56,750 bases of DNA from an uncultured Marvinbryantia sp. (GCF_905201705.1 NZ_CAJKOX010000031.1:1-56750); one strand, 5' to 3'; counted from the first letter of the stretch, positions 1 through 7,689 are shown. The notes: a model not told the origin generated them from the letters alone. Made by a program: numbers and translations.

Positions 1-131
1 CCGGATACCCGGTTTCAAAACTGCCCTCGAAAGTCCATTCAGCAAGTCCGTCCATACCGCAATCCCACCGCCTGCGGCTCTCTGTGATTTCATCGAAATG
101 CCTACTACTCTTTCTCAACGGTTTGTTCCTA
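1..131 (-). promoter_or_regulatory. T-box riboswitch leader (5' part), probable tryptophan specifier
   Basis: Read on the minus strand, the region has the hallmarks of T-box stem I: an AGAAAGAGTAGTA start, the CACAGAGAGCCG element, a GGCGGTGGGA loop segment, and then GAATGGACTTTC. The GAAAG near the 5' end can pair with CTTTC, which places GAA-TGG-A just inside the base of stem I, where the specifier loop belongs. TGG (plus positions 35-37) would read Trp. The antiterminator and the regulated gene lie beyond position 1, probably trpS or a Trp biosynthesis or uptake gene. The T-box identity is fairly sure; the specifier assignment is an inference. Confidence 0.8.
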
Positions 132-143
132 TTGATATAATGG

Positions 144-172
144 ATTTTAGCACGCTAAAGTGCATTTGTCAA
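144..172 (-). promoter_or_regulatory. Sigma-A type promoter of the T-box transcript
   Basis: A perfect -35 box TTGACA (167-172) is separated by 17 bp from a TAAAAT -10 box (144-149), about 13 bp before the start of the T-box leader. Spacing and orientation fit transcription leftwards out of the window. Confidence 0.75.
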
Positions 173-214
173 CCGGTGATTTAAAAAAAGGTATGGCAAT
201 TTTACGGAAAAAAG

Positions 215-247
215 TTGCCACAAAGAATAGTCTCAAAATGCTATAAT
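215..247 (+). promoter_or_regulatory. Possible promoter of the HTH-kinase unit
   Basis: A consensus TATAAT lies at 242-247, about 95 bp before the first gene. The best -35-like box, TTGCCA at 215-220, is 21 bp away, which is too far for a standard promoter. This -10 may act alone or with a weaker -35. The rest of the 180-340 stretch is A/T-rich and shows nothing else. Confidence 0.3.
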
Positions 248-340
248 CTTTTATTCATCAGGATGCTTATTGAATTTGTTAAAAACTCATGGTAAAGTAT
301 TTTTATTACAGCATGATCTACGCTATGAAAGGTTCTATCT

Positions 341-1447
341 ATGAGCGATGCAGGATACACTTGTTTTAATAATCCGGCGCAGCCGGAATCCCGGAAGTTT
401 TCTGAGCTGTTAAAAGAAATCTGGCAAGGCAGTCAGCCTTTGAAAAACCAGCTGACGGACAAATTCTGTGAATACAATCCCTCAACAGACCGGGAGAAAA
501 TCTCCCGGAAGATCAGCAACTGGCTGGCAGACAGGAATCTTCCGGCAAACAGAGAAGAGTTTTTCAAGATCTGCTTCGCGCTGCATGCCAATGAGGCAGA
601 TGCAAACCGTCTTCTGGGAATAACTGCGGAAAGCAGTATTCACTACCGCAATCCCAGAGAGCTGGTTTATCTGTTCGCTCTGCGCAGCGGGATGGATTAT
701 CCGGAAGCGCGCGCCCTTCTGACCCGTGTGTGGGATCAGAAGCTCCCTGCTACCACAGCAGAATACCGCGAATACATTCTCAAATACGGAAGATCGGAAA
801 AAACAGGCTACCTGACTTCTTTTTTCCAGAATAGTTTCCGCAATGTAGCAACAGAGCAGGAACTGGCATTATTTCTTCAGAAAAACCGCGGTCGGTTCGG
901 GTGCTGTCACAATACGGCTTACCGGAAATTTAAACAGATGATAGACTGTCTCATCTCTCCCGCCTCGGAAGATAACAGTTTTCTGGATGAAAAGAAATAT
1001 ACGCTCCGGCAGGTGGTGGAAGAATATCTCCGCATGGACGTACCCTATGCCAGAGATACCAAAGAATACACCAGGCTGCAGAAAACCATTAAGAAATCCT
1101 GGCCTTCTTCCAGGACGATCTATGAAATGTACAGCCGAAAAAGAGATGTTGACCGGAAGACATTGCTGCTTCTCTATCTGGCTACCGACGGAGAGACTAT
1201 GTGCTCTCCGGAGAATTATGCGCGGGAGCATTGCCGGAGAATTGATCTGATGCTGTCTGAATGCGGGTTTCCGCTTCTGAATCCGCACAATCCCTTTGAC
1301 AGTCTCGTCATTTCAGCAATCCGTTCAGAGGACGAGGAGGACTCTATCAGCGACAGAATGGTTCAGATGATACGTCAGCTATATGAACCGGAAAATAAGG
1401 AAACGTGGGGACGTTTAGTGTACAGGCAGGAAAATTGCAATGGATAA
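341..1447 (+). CDS. Unrecognised protein with HTH-like N-terminus, partner of a Ser/Thr kinase
   Basis: The protein has 368 residues, is soluble, and has no signal peptide or membrane segment. I do not recognise a named family. Residues about 20-100 have a layout like Xre/lambda-repressor folds in clostridial effector proteins: a KISNWL recognition-like segment, then a predicted helix with ALHANEADANRLLGIT. The remainder is helical, charged and rich in Tyr/Arg, without enzyme motifs. Its stop codon overlaps the kinase start by 8 nt (ATGGATAA), so the two are almost certainly co-transcribed and translationally coupled. The likely role is a cytoplasmic partner, regulator or substrate of the kinase. 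DNA binding is only suggested by the N-terminal pattern. Confidence 0.55.
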   Translation: MSDAGYTCFNNPAQPESRKFSELLKEIWQGSQPLKNQLTDKFCEYNPSTDREKISRKISNWLADRNLPANREEFFKICFALHANEADANRLLGITAESSIHYRNPRELVYLFALRSGMDYPEARALLTRVWDQKLPATTAEYREYILKYGRSEKTGYLTSFFQNSFRNVATEQELALFLQKNRGRFGCCHNTAYRKFKQMIDCLISPASEDNSFLDEKKYTLRQVVEEYLRMDVPYARDTKEYTRLQKTIKKSWPSSRTIYEMYSRKRDVDRKTLLLLYLATDGETMCSPENYAREHCRRIDLMLSECGFPLLNPHNPFDSLVISAIRSEDEEDSISDRMVQMIRQLYEPENKETWGRLVYRQENCNG

Positions 1448-3347
1448 ACGGCAGGCGCTTCCGGAAGGTTACCAGCTTCACGGAGGCAGACAAACTTATA
1501 AAATCGAAAAATTTATCAGTTCCGGCGCCAACTCAATGGTTTACCAGGCGTCTTATCAGGATACTCTGATGTCGGAGCATATCCATACCGTATTGATCAA
1601 GGAGCTTTATCCTTACACGCCTGACGGAGGCATCACACGGGATGAACAGATGCAGCTTCATGTAAAAGCCGACGCAGAAAAGCTGTTTGAATTTCATAAA
1701 AACAGCTATCTGTCCGGAAACCAGGTTCACCTGATTCTCGGTATGGACGCCGACCGGAATATTGCGCAGAATCTGGATTCTTTTGAGCAAAACCAAACGC
1801 TGTATACCGTCTTTTCTGCGCGGAAGGGACAGACACTCGGAGATGTGTTAAAGCAAAAAAAGGGCTTTCCCTCTCTGACAGACGCCGTTCTGTGCATTCA
1901 GAATATTCTGTATGCGCTGCGGATTTTTCACTCGCATGGTTTTCTGCATATGGACCTCAGTCCGGAAAACATCTTTCTTCTTGACACACAGGATGAGAGC
2001 TTCCCTTCTGAGATTCTTCTTCTGGATTTTAACAGCGTCTGCTGTATAGAAAAAGGCAGCGACAAAGAAGAATTGTTCCGCCTTTCTTACTATCCCGGAA
2101 AGGAAGGCTACATGGCTCCCGAGATCCTGCTGCAGAAAACAGACGAGCTCGGTCCGTGGACGGATTTATATTCCGTCTGCTGCATTTTTTACTGCATTCT
2201 TATGGACGGAGAGCGTCCACAGGATATGGAGCTGAAACGCGAACCGGAAATTATCTCCCCATATTCCAGACTGCTTCTTCACGAAAAGGAAGTGGCCGCC
2301 ATGCAGGTGAACCGGATTCTTTCAAAAGGAATGCACGTGCTTCCGGACCAGAGATACCAGAACACAGAAGAGCTTTTAAAGGATACGCAGGAGCTTCTGG
2401 AAATTCTAAACGGAACGAGACGCATTGCCGTAGAAGTTGTGCCGGAGGGTCAAAACAGCAGAATACCGGCTGCAGCCGGGCAGAAGCGGAAACGAAAAAT
2501 CCTTCTTGCTTCGCTTGCCGGCGCAGTTGTCCTGGCCGGTACTGCCGCAGCTGTTTTTCTGAACCAGCCACCGAAAGAGGACACGGTTCTGGATCTGACA
2601 CAGTACCCGCTGGAAACGGACGATTCCGTGATCCTCACGCAGCAGAACGTCCGCTACCCGCTGAAGGATAATATCATGGAGGTGCAGGTGCAGGGCGATA
2701 CCGCTGTGCGCATTCTGCTGAAAGACTTTACATACGAGCGGGACACGACCGACGCGCTCGACACCTACTCCTTTTTCAGCTTTTATAACGGAAAGGGCGA
2801 TAAAAGGGGCTGGCAGAACGCCGGGCTTACCTATGATTTTTTCTATACTGAGGATAACAGGCTGCACACGGAGCTGCCGTTCCAGGATACGGAGGAGTTT
2901 CCTCTGGAATATGTTGGCGTGATCATGCAGAATTTTAATTACAGCGAAAGCAATGTGCTCCTTGAAGTGACCGGCTGCACACTGGTGGACGGAGCCGGAA
3001 ACAGCTATGAGATGACGGAGCTGCTCGGTTCCCATCTGCTGTTTTTTGATGAAAACTACTGGCAGCAGAATCTGATCACACAGCAAAACCAGGAATATGT
3101 GGAAAACTTTTCCGATATTCTCGGCGGGAAGCTGGTGGTGGACGCGCAGGTATGCGACCTGGACCCGGTTCTGGAGGTAAGCTGGAGCAGCGACCATCCC
3201 GAGATCGCTTCGGTAGATGACCGCGGCCGCGTACATGGGCTGCGCCAGGGAACGGCGACGCTCACCGCGCGGATCCGCAGCAGACAGACCGGCGAGGAGC
3301 GCAGCACACAGATGCTGGTTCATGTTATCTCAAAATTGCCAGGATGA
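1440..3347 (+). CDS. Membrane-anchored Ser/Thr protein kinase with Big-2-like extracellular end
   Basis: 635 residues. Residues about 20-325 form a Hanks-type kinase: a glycine-loop-like SSGANSMVY, probable ATP-binding Lys54 (VLIKE), catalytic loop HMDLSPEN with Asp172, DFN (Asp196) in place of DFG, and MAPE at about 225. All catalytic acids are present, so activity is plausible; HRD and DFG are variants. A basic stretch and one membrane span (about 354-375) follow. The outside part, about 260 residues, ends in a Big-2/Ig-like segment (SWSSDHPEIASVDDRGRV). The topology matches PknB-like sensors, but with a Big-2-like domain in place of PASTA repeats. It overlaps the upstream gene by 8 nt. The ligand is unknown; binding to cell wall or glycan is inferred from the Ig-like fold. 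Confidence 0.85.
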   Translation: MDKRQALPEGYQLHGGRQTYKIEKFISSGANSMVYQASYQDTLMSEHIHTVLIKELYPYTPDGGITRDEQMQLHVKADAEKLFEFHKNSYLSGNQVHLILGMDADRNIAQNLDSFEQNQTLYTVFSARKGQTLGDVLKQKKGFPSLTDAVLCIQNILYALRIFHSHGFLHMDLSPENIFLLDTQDESFPSEILLLDFNSVCCIEKGSDKEELFRLSYYPGKEGYMAPEILLQKTDELGPWTDLYSVCCIFYCILMDGERPQDMELKREPEIISPYSRLLLHEKEVAAMQVNRILSKGMHVLPDQRYQNTEELLKDTQELLEILNGTRRIAVEVVPEGQNSRIPAAAGQKRKRKILLASLAGAVVLAGTAAAVFLNQPPKEDTVLDLTQYPLETDDSVILTQQNVRYPLKDNIMEVQVQGDTAVRILLKDFTYERDTTDALDTYSFFSFYNGKGDKRGWQNAGLTYDFFYTEDNRLHTELPFQDTEEFPLEYVGVIMQNFNYSESNVLLEVTGCTLVDGAGNSYEMTELLGSHLLFFDENYWQQNLITQQNQEYVENFSDILGGKLVVDAQVCDLDPVLEVSWSSDHPEIASVDDRGRVHGLRQGTATLTARIRSRQTGEERSTQMLVHVISKLPG

Positions 3348-3390
3348 ATCTATGCTCTGCCGGATTTTGCGCTGCAAGCATCCTTCATAA

Positions 3391-3431
3391 GCGATACGAA
3401 AAAACGTCCACCGGACGTTTTTGTCGTATGC
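3391..3431 (+). terminator. Terminator after the kinase gene, possibly bidirectional
   Basis: AAAAAACGTCC and GGACGTTTTT pair around a 3-nt ACC loop. An outer imperfect stem (GCGATACGA with TCGTATGC) flanks it. The T-run on the plus strand makes it a good rho-independent terminator for the kinase unit, and the A-run lets it work on the minus strand as well. Confidence 0.75.
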
Positions 3432-3446
3432 ATGGCAATAACAGAC

Positions 3447-3470
3447 AGGAGGGAGCAATCGCTCCCTCCT
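3447..3470 (-). terminator. Hairpin after the secreted-protein gene
   Basis: A perfect 10-bp stem (AGGAGGGAGC / GCTCCCTCCT) with a 4-nt loop lies 20 bp after the stop codon of the minus-strand secreted-protein gene. The tail is poor in T, so it may act together with the hairpin at 3391-3431. Confidence 0.5.
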
Positions 3471-3489
3471 GCTTACGATATCGGATATA

Positions 3490-5328
3490 CTAATTATTAT
3501 TTATATATTCTCTGGACGCATCTCCTATGGCGTATTCCGGCAATTTTATTTCTCCTTCGGAGTCGAATGTTTTCATTATGTCCTTTGACTGCCTTGACTT
3601 ATTTTCCAGCCCTTTCATTATTGTATTAAGATTCTCTGTTGTTCCCGGTACAACCTCCGTTGGAATAAGATGCTCATTTACCCAATCATACAGCTTTGGA
3701 TTTACTTCGTATGGGACATGCGCATCATACGCATCGTTGGAGTCCTTCATCAGCTTTGCAAAGTTAAGTACCCCCATAAGCTTCCTGAGCCCGGCTGCAA
3801 ATTCACTGCTCACCTTCTTTTCTGATTCAAGCGCTGTCAGCAGGATCTCCAGAGCAGTCTCCTGGTATTCGCCTTTGTTTATCGTCTCCAATGTATCCTG
3901 AAGATTATCCAGAAGCTCATCGGATGATGTATTTTTTTTCGAGCCTGTGTCCTTTTTCCCGCTGCTGCCCGTTGTCTTCCGCTGAAGCGCAACATACGAG
4001 GAAATCAGCTTACTGTGCGTTGCATCGATTACTTTTGCCTCCACGTAATTGCCGTTTCCGGCGCAATGCTGCTCATAAAAATACTGCGTTGCCTCAAAAA
4101 GATCCGCAAACTGCTCCCATGCGGCGGAAGCATATTTTATTGGCATTCCCTTCCGAATGGTATAATTAACCATATCCACCTCTGTCTGCAGACTGTCAAG
4201 CGTAGCCTTCAGTTTCTGCGCGCTGATCGTCCGTAAAAGCTGCCGCGTCCTAATTGCAAGCTCCAGCCAGTTGGCGGCAGCATCTACCTCTTCCTGTGTA
4301 GAGGAACCCTCTTTATAAACGCCGGAAGCGTTGGAGCCTGCCAGAACCAGTTCCTTAAAGCTTGCATCTGTAAGCTCCTCCACCGGATTATTCATATGTT
4401 CGGAAGCAATCTTCGCAGCCTCCTGCAGCAGCTCCTGCAGCTTTTCCTTATTCACCTTTTCTGTTTCGGTCTCAGATTCCGTTTCACTGTCCGGTTCGGA
4501 TTCCGTGGGAGGTTCGGTAACCGGCTCGGTAGACGGTTCCGTGGACGGCTCCGTGGTCGGTTCCGTTGGGAACTCTGAGGTCGGTTCCGTGGATGGCTCC
4601 GGCATTTCTGTTTCCGGAGGATATGGTTCTTCTGTGTCAGGTTCCGTTTCCGGCTCATAGGGGTCGGGAACACCTTCATAAAAATGAGCATGCTCCGGTG
4701 GATATGGCGGATAATAACCCATCTTTTGTTTATATTGCCAGTAATCGCAATCAAAGGACTGCTTATTGATTTCAAATGCCCATTTTCCCGGTTCTAATTC
4801 ATTCGGTACAGCCTTCTGATTCACATGATATACCCCTCGTCTGTTCCAGTCCCCCCAGACCAGTGCATATGCTAAATTAGATGATATTATATACACGTAC
4901 GTTGAACCGGACGGCAACCATTGCCCTGTAGGCGCAACCTGGGGCGGCTCTGTTTCCGTCTCCGGTTCAGATGACGGCGGCGTATCTGTTTCCGGCTCGG
5001 ACGGCTTCTGCGGCTCCGTCTCCGGTTCAGACGACGGCGGCGTATCCGTTTCCGGCTCCGACGGCTTCTGCGGCTCCGTCTCCGGCTCGGATGACGGCGG
5101 TGTGATTACCGTAACGCCGCCAGAACCTGTCACAGTGCCTGTTTCGCTCTCACTTTCCGTTTCTTTCTCATCGGTTTTCTGATTATTTATCTTTCCATCA
5201 TCCTGCGTCTGATAAACATCCGCTGTATCCGCGACAGCAGGAGCTGTAATTTCCGCTGCCGCCACAGAGCTGGCTGCTACAGACAGGCACAGCATCAGTG
5301 CCATCGCCTTTTTTAATGTTTTTTTCAT
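3490..5328 (-). CDS. Secreted FIVAR-like protein with Pro/Glu/Thr-rich repeat linkers
   Basis: 612 residues. The signal peptide is clear (two Lys pairs, a hydrophobic core MALMLCLSVAAS, cleavage near AAA/EITAP). A first low-complexity block repeats a 20-residue Pro/Ser/Glu/Thr unit (PPSSEPETEPQKP...). A short globular part rich in Trp/Tyr follows (about 135-215). A second EPSTEPTTEP-like linker follows. From about residue 300 the sequence is helical, and its first part (EKLQELLQEAAKIA ... STQEEVDAAANWLELAI) resembles a FIVAR domain of cell-surface proteins. There is no sortase motif or C-terminal anchor. The Shine-Dalgarno sequence lies in the end of the upstream gene (3-nt gap), so the two genes are coupled. 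The function is unknown; a surface or wall-associated role is inferred. Confidence 0.75.
   Translation of the reverse strand: MKKTLKKAMALMLCLSVAASSVAAAEITAPAVADTADVYQTQDDGKINNQKTDEKETESESETGTVTGSGGVTVITPPSSEPETEPQKPSEPETDTPPSSEPETEPQKPSEPETDTPPSSEPETETEPPQVAPTGQWLPSGSTYVYIISSNLAYALVWGDWNRRGVYHVNQKAVPNELEPGKWAFEINKQSFDCDYWQYKQKMGYYPPYPPEHAHFYEGVPDPYEPETEPDTEEPYPPETEMPEPSTEPTSEFPTEPTTEPSTEPSTEPVTEPPTESEPDSETESETETEKVNKEKLQELLQEAAKIASEHMNNPVEELTDASFKELVLAGSNASGVYKEGSSTQEEVDAAANWLELAIRTRQLLRTISAQKLKATLDSLQTEVDMVNYTIRKGMPIKYASAAWEQFADLFEATQYFYEQHCAGNGNYVEAKVIDATHSKLISSYVALQRKTTGSSGKKDTGSKKNTSSDELLDNLQDTLETINKGEYQETALEILLTALESEKKVSSEFAAGLRKLMGVLNFAKLMKDSNDAYDAHVPYEVNPKLYDWVNEHLIPTEVVPGTTENLNTIMKGLENKSRQSKDIMKTFDSEGEIKLPEYAIGDASREYINNN
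4951..5100 (-). repeat. 60-bp in-frame tandem repeat, about 2.5 copies
   Basis: Segments 4981-5040 and 5041-5100 are nearly identical, and 4951-4980 matches half a unit. The unit is 60 bp, so it encodes 20 residues without disturbing the frame. It lies in the first Pro/Glu/Thr linker of the secreted protein. A second, degenerate 12-bp-type repeat lies at about 4485-4600. Confidence 0.85.
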
Positions 5329-5331
5329 AAG

Positions 5332-6012
5332 CTATGCCTCCTCCAGAAGACTGGCAAACGCCAGCAGAATCTGCAGATCCTGTTCATCCATACCCCGGTT
5401 TTCCGTTGCGCCTGCTATCGTATAGCGGACACCGTCCACGACAGTAATCAGCGACTGCATAAGAAACTGGTTTTCCTCTGAATAAGCGGCATCGGATACA
5501 AACGTATAGTTGCCCAGCGGCAAGATCTCTCCTCCAATGGATTCCGACTGTGCTGTAATTTTTTCCAGAAAGCGCTTCTGCTCTTCTTCCGAAAGATCAT
5601 CCAGATTTCCGGTTATCGCGTCCTCTTCATTTTCGCAGTAATTTTTTTCTGGAACGCCGAAAAAGAACAGTGACAGGTCATCTATCATCCCCGATGCGGC
5701 AAAAATGGATTCTCCCTCATAAACCCAGAATCCAAACTCTCCCGGCATCTTAAAAGCCATCCCGCCAAGCGGGAGCATATACGTGCTGCCCGGCTCGCCC
5801 TCCATCCAGACCCAGTCATCCTCTGTTCCATCTGCCGCGGCTGTTTCCTGTGTCTCTTCCGACGCTTCATCCGCCGTAGTTGTTTCCTGCTGCTCTTCCT
5901 CTGCTTTTACGGTACTGCCCGCTTCCCCTGAAGGGAAAAAGAATACGTTAAGCGTCAGACAGCCTGCCAGAAGAAAAAGCCGCCGGTACATGCTGCAATG
6001 CTTTTGCCTCAT
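5332..6012 (-). CDS. Secreted protein of unknown function
   Basis: 226 residues. The N-terminus has basic residues and a hydrophobic core ending at about residue 35. LLAGC (Cys18) resembles a lipobox, but it is followed by more hydrophobic residues (LTLNVFFF), so ordinary signal peptidase cleavage near VKA/EEE is also possible. A Glu/Thr/Ala-rich linker of about 30 residues follows, then a compact acidic domain of about 150 residues with no motif I recognise. The start is backed by AAGGAGG six bases upstream. It is the first gene of a two-gene operon with the FIVAR-like protein, and both are probably exported to the same place. Confidence 0.7.
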   Translation of the reverse strand: MRQKHCSMYRRLFLLAGCLTLNVFFFPSGEAGSTVKAEEEQQETTTADEASEETQETAAADGTEDDWVWMEGEPGSTYMLPLGGMAFKMPGEFGFWVYEGESIFAASGMIDDLSLFFFGVPEKNYCENEEDAITGNLDDLSEEEQKRFLEKITAQSESIGGEILPLGNYTFVSDAAYSEENQFLMQSLITVVDGVRYTIAGATENRGMDEQDLQILLAFASLLEEA

Positions 6013-6056
6013 AATGTTCCTCCTTTTCTAAAAATCTTTTTTATATAAGGCAGTAT

Positions 6057-6084
6057 AGCATACCGCAGTTCGCAGATTTGGCAA
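6057..6084 (-). promoter_or_regulatory. Likely promoter of the two-gene secreted-protein operon
   Basis: TTGCCA (6079-6084), a 16-bp spacer and TATGCT (6057-6062) lie about 45 bp before the start codon at 6012. The match to consensus is moderate. Confidence 0.4.
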
Positions 6085-6114
6085 CCTTTTTCCGGCGTCC
6101 ACGGATCACATTGT

Positions 6115-6208
6115 TTGTTGCGTCTCAAGCCAACAGAACTGGCTTCACCCTCGCGGCAGTCGCCAAATATCCGCACATGTGCGGATACCTGGCTCGTTGC
6201 TCACGGAA
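6115..6208 (-). repeat. Intergenic structured repeat, copy A
   Basis: This non-coding stretch contains a perfect 20-bp palindrome (6168-6187) and a small hairpin AGCCA...TGGCT. Its minus-strand sequence GAAGCCAGTTCTGTTGGCTT, with the TGAGACG that follows, matches the plus strand near 31626-31654 at 23 of 29 positions. Its other end (GTGAGCAACGAGCCAGGT) recurs at 10379-10396 with one change. Like the other two copies it follows a minus-strand terminator. It is best read as a member of a short palindromic intergenic repeat family. Confidence 0.5.
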
Positions 6209-6216
6209 ATAACACA

Positions 6217-6244
6217 AAATTCCCGGTCTTACGACCGGGAATTT
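6217..6244 (-). terminator. rpsU terminator
   Basis: A perfect 12-bp stem (AAATTCCCGGTC / GACCGGGAATTT) with a 4-nt loop lies 12 bp after the rpsU stop codon. A T-rich tail follows on the minus strand. Confidence 0.85.
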
Positions 6245-6256
6245 ATTTTCTGCACA

Positions 6257-6433
6257 TTAGTTAAATTTACGTTTGCGAGCTGCTTCGGACTTCTTTTTAC
6301 GTCTTACACTCGGCTTCTCGTAATGCTCTCTCTTACGAATCTCCTGCTGAATGCCAGCTTTCGCGCAGTTTCTTTTGAAACGGCGTAATGCGCTGTCCAA
6401 AGTCTCGTTTTCTTTAACGATTACATTTGACAT
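6257..6433 (-). CDS. rpsU: Ribosomal protein bS21
   Basis: 58 residues, typical for bS21 of Firmicutes. The N-terminus reads MSNVIVKENETLDSALRRFK, followed by NCAKAGIQQEIRKREHYEKP and a very basic tail (KKKSEAARKRKF). It binds the small ribosomal subunit near the anti-Shine-Dalgarno end of 16S rRNA. It is a single-gene unit here, with its own strong promoter (6510-6538), a leader hairpin next to the ribosome-binding site, and a terminator. GGAGGGAGG lies 14 nt before the ATG; the spacing is long but no other ATG fits. Confidence 0.97.
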   Translation of the reverse strand: MSNVIVKENETLDSALRRFKRNCAKAGIQQEIRKREHYEKPSVRRKKKSEAARKRKFN

Positions 6434-6455
6434 AGTCTCACACCTAACCTCCCTC

Positions 6456-6483
6456 CAGTTGTAGATTGTGCATAATACAACTG
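6456..6483 (-). promoter_or_regulatory. Leader hairpin abutting the rpsU ribosome-binding site
   Basis: CAGTTGTA and TACAACTG form a perfect 8-bp stem with a 12-nt loop in the rpsU 5' UTR. The last bases of the stem run directly into GGAGGGAGG, the Shine-Dalgarno region. The position would allow control of translation initiation, for example autogenous control, but no such element is known to me for bS21. Confidence 0.45.
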
Positions 6484-6509
6484 TGGGTATTTTTTATTGC
6501 ACTAGAGAT

Positions 6510-6538
6510 ATTATACCCAGTTTCCGGTCATACGTCAA
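6510..6538 (-). promoter_or_regulatory. rpsU promoter
   Basis: TTGACG (6533-6538), a 17-bp spacer and a perfect TATAAT (6510-6515) lie about 80 bp before the rpsU start. The -35 box starts only 14 bp after the stop codon of the dehydrogenase gene. Confidence 0.85.
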
Positions 6539-6551
6539 GCGATTTTGAAAA

Positions 6552-7601
6552 TTACTTTTTCTCTCCGTCATGCGGATGTACCACCACCTTGATGGACTCG
6601 CTGCTCATCTGCATATGGATCGCGTCGTCCAGATGATAGAGATCGTAGCTGTGCGTGATCAGCTTCTCAATTTCCAGGCGCTGTGCGTTGATCAGATTGA
6701 CCGCACGCTGATGGGTATCGGGATTGATCATGGAGCCGCCAATCGTCAGCTCTTTTTTGTACATATCGAACAACGGCAGCGGAATGGTCGCATCGACCGC
6801 CGGAACACTGAACAGCATAACCATCGCGCCCGGACCGGCTGCGTCGATCGCCTGCTGTACGGCAAACGTCTTGCCCACGCACTCGATCACCACATCCGCG
6901 CCGTCCTCCCCGGTGAGCTTCTGCACCGTCTCCGCCACATCCTCGTGCAGCGGATCGATCACGGCATCCGCGCCTACAGAGAGGCCGATCTTTCGGCGCA
7001 TCTTGATCGGCTCGCTCAGGATGATCGGCGAAGCGCCCTTTAATTTTGCAAGCTGGACGATCAGAAGCCCGATCGTGCCGCCTCCAATTACCAGCACGCT
7101 CTGTCCCTGCTGGATATTGCAGCGGTCAATGCCATGGATCGCGCAGGCAAGCGGCTCCGTCATCGCGCCCACGTCAAAAGGAATCTCCTTTTTCAGCAGA
7201 AAGCACTGCGTATCCGGCACTACAGAGTATTCCGCAAAACCGCCGTTCACATTCACGCCCAGAGCGAACAGGTGCTTACAATTCTGCTTTTTCCCCATGC
7301 GGCACGGTCTGCATGTTCCGCAGTAGATGTTGGGGTCCAGCGTCACATGATCTCCGACGGCAACACCCGTTACCGCTTCTCCTGTCTCCACCACGATCCC
7401 GGCGTATTCATGTCCAAGGACCACCGGCGGCGCCACCTCCGCCGAACCCTTCTCCCCGTGATAAATATGTACATCTGTTCCGCAGATTCCCGCGGACATA
7501 TTTTTCACCAGCACCTCGTGCGGCTTCAGCGGCGCAAAATTCATTTCGCGCACTTCAAATTTCTGAGGCTGATCGGCCCCGACAAAAAATGTTCCCTTCA
7601 T
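6552..7601 (-). CDS. Zinc-dependent medium-chain alcohol/polyol dehydrogenase
   Basis: 349 residues, the usual length for the MDR family (sorbitol/threonine dehydrogenase-like). The catalytic-zinc region is SAGICGTDVHIYHG and GHEYAG. Four structural-zinc cysteines lie in CGTCRPCRMGKKQNC, and the Rossmann motif is VIGGGTIGLL. It oxidises a polyol or secondary alcohol with NAD(P); the exact substrate cannot be read from the sequence. AAGGAG lies 8 nt before the ATG. It is divergent from a ROK regulator, which suggests sugar or polyol control. No clear terminator separates it from the rpsU promoter. Confidence 0.85.
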   Translation of the reverse strand: MKGTFFVGADQPQKFEVREMNFAPLKPHEVLVKNMSAGICGTDVHIYHGEKGSAEVAPPVVLGHEYAGIVVETGEAVTGVAVGDHVTLDPNIYCGTCRPCRMGKKQNCKHLFALGVNVNGGFAEYSVVPDTQCFLLKKEIPFDVGAMTEPLACAIHGIDRCNIQQGQSVLVIGGGTIGLLIVQLAKLKGASPIILSEPIKMRRKIGLSVGADAVIDPLHEDVAETVQKLTGEDGADVVIECVGKTFAVQQAIDAAGPGAMVMLFSVPAVDATIPLPLFDMYKKELTIGGSMINPDTHQRAVNLINAQRLEIEKLITHSYDLYHLDDAIHMQMSSESIKVVVHPHDGEKK

Positions 7602-7656
7602 TTTCCCGTCTCCTTACCATATTTTATTATTTACTTTTATAAAAATCTTTTCTATA

Positions 7657-7689
7657 ATAGTACTATATCATAGATATCTGAAATTGCAA
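7657..7689 (-). promoter_or_regulatory. Promoter of the dehydrogenase gene with overlapping palindrome
   Basis: TTGCAA (7684-7689), a 16-bp spacer and TATAGT (7662-7667) face the dehydrogenase gene. A perfect 10-bp palindrome, ATAGTACTAT (7657-7666), covers the -10 box and could be an operator for the divergent ROK regulator. The sites are seen; the regulator link is inferred. Confidence 0.4.

Noticed and set aside
2406..3323. Long open frame on the minus strand inside the kinase gene
   Set aside because: It lies antisense to a gene with clear kinase motifs, has no ribosome-binding site and no family features.
4951..5100. CRISPR-like direct repeats
   Set aside because: The period is exactly 60 bp with no unique spacers, and the units code for a regular Pro/Glu peptide in frame.
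5332..6012. Lipoprotein call from LLAGC
   Set aside because: The Cys is followed by further hydrophobic residues rather than a polar linker, so lipidation is uncertain and was not claimed.
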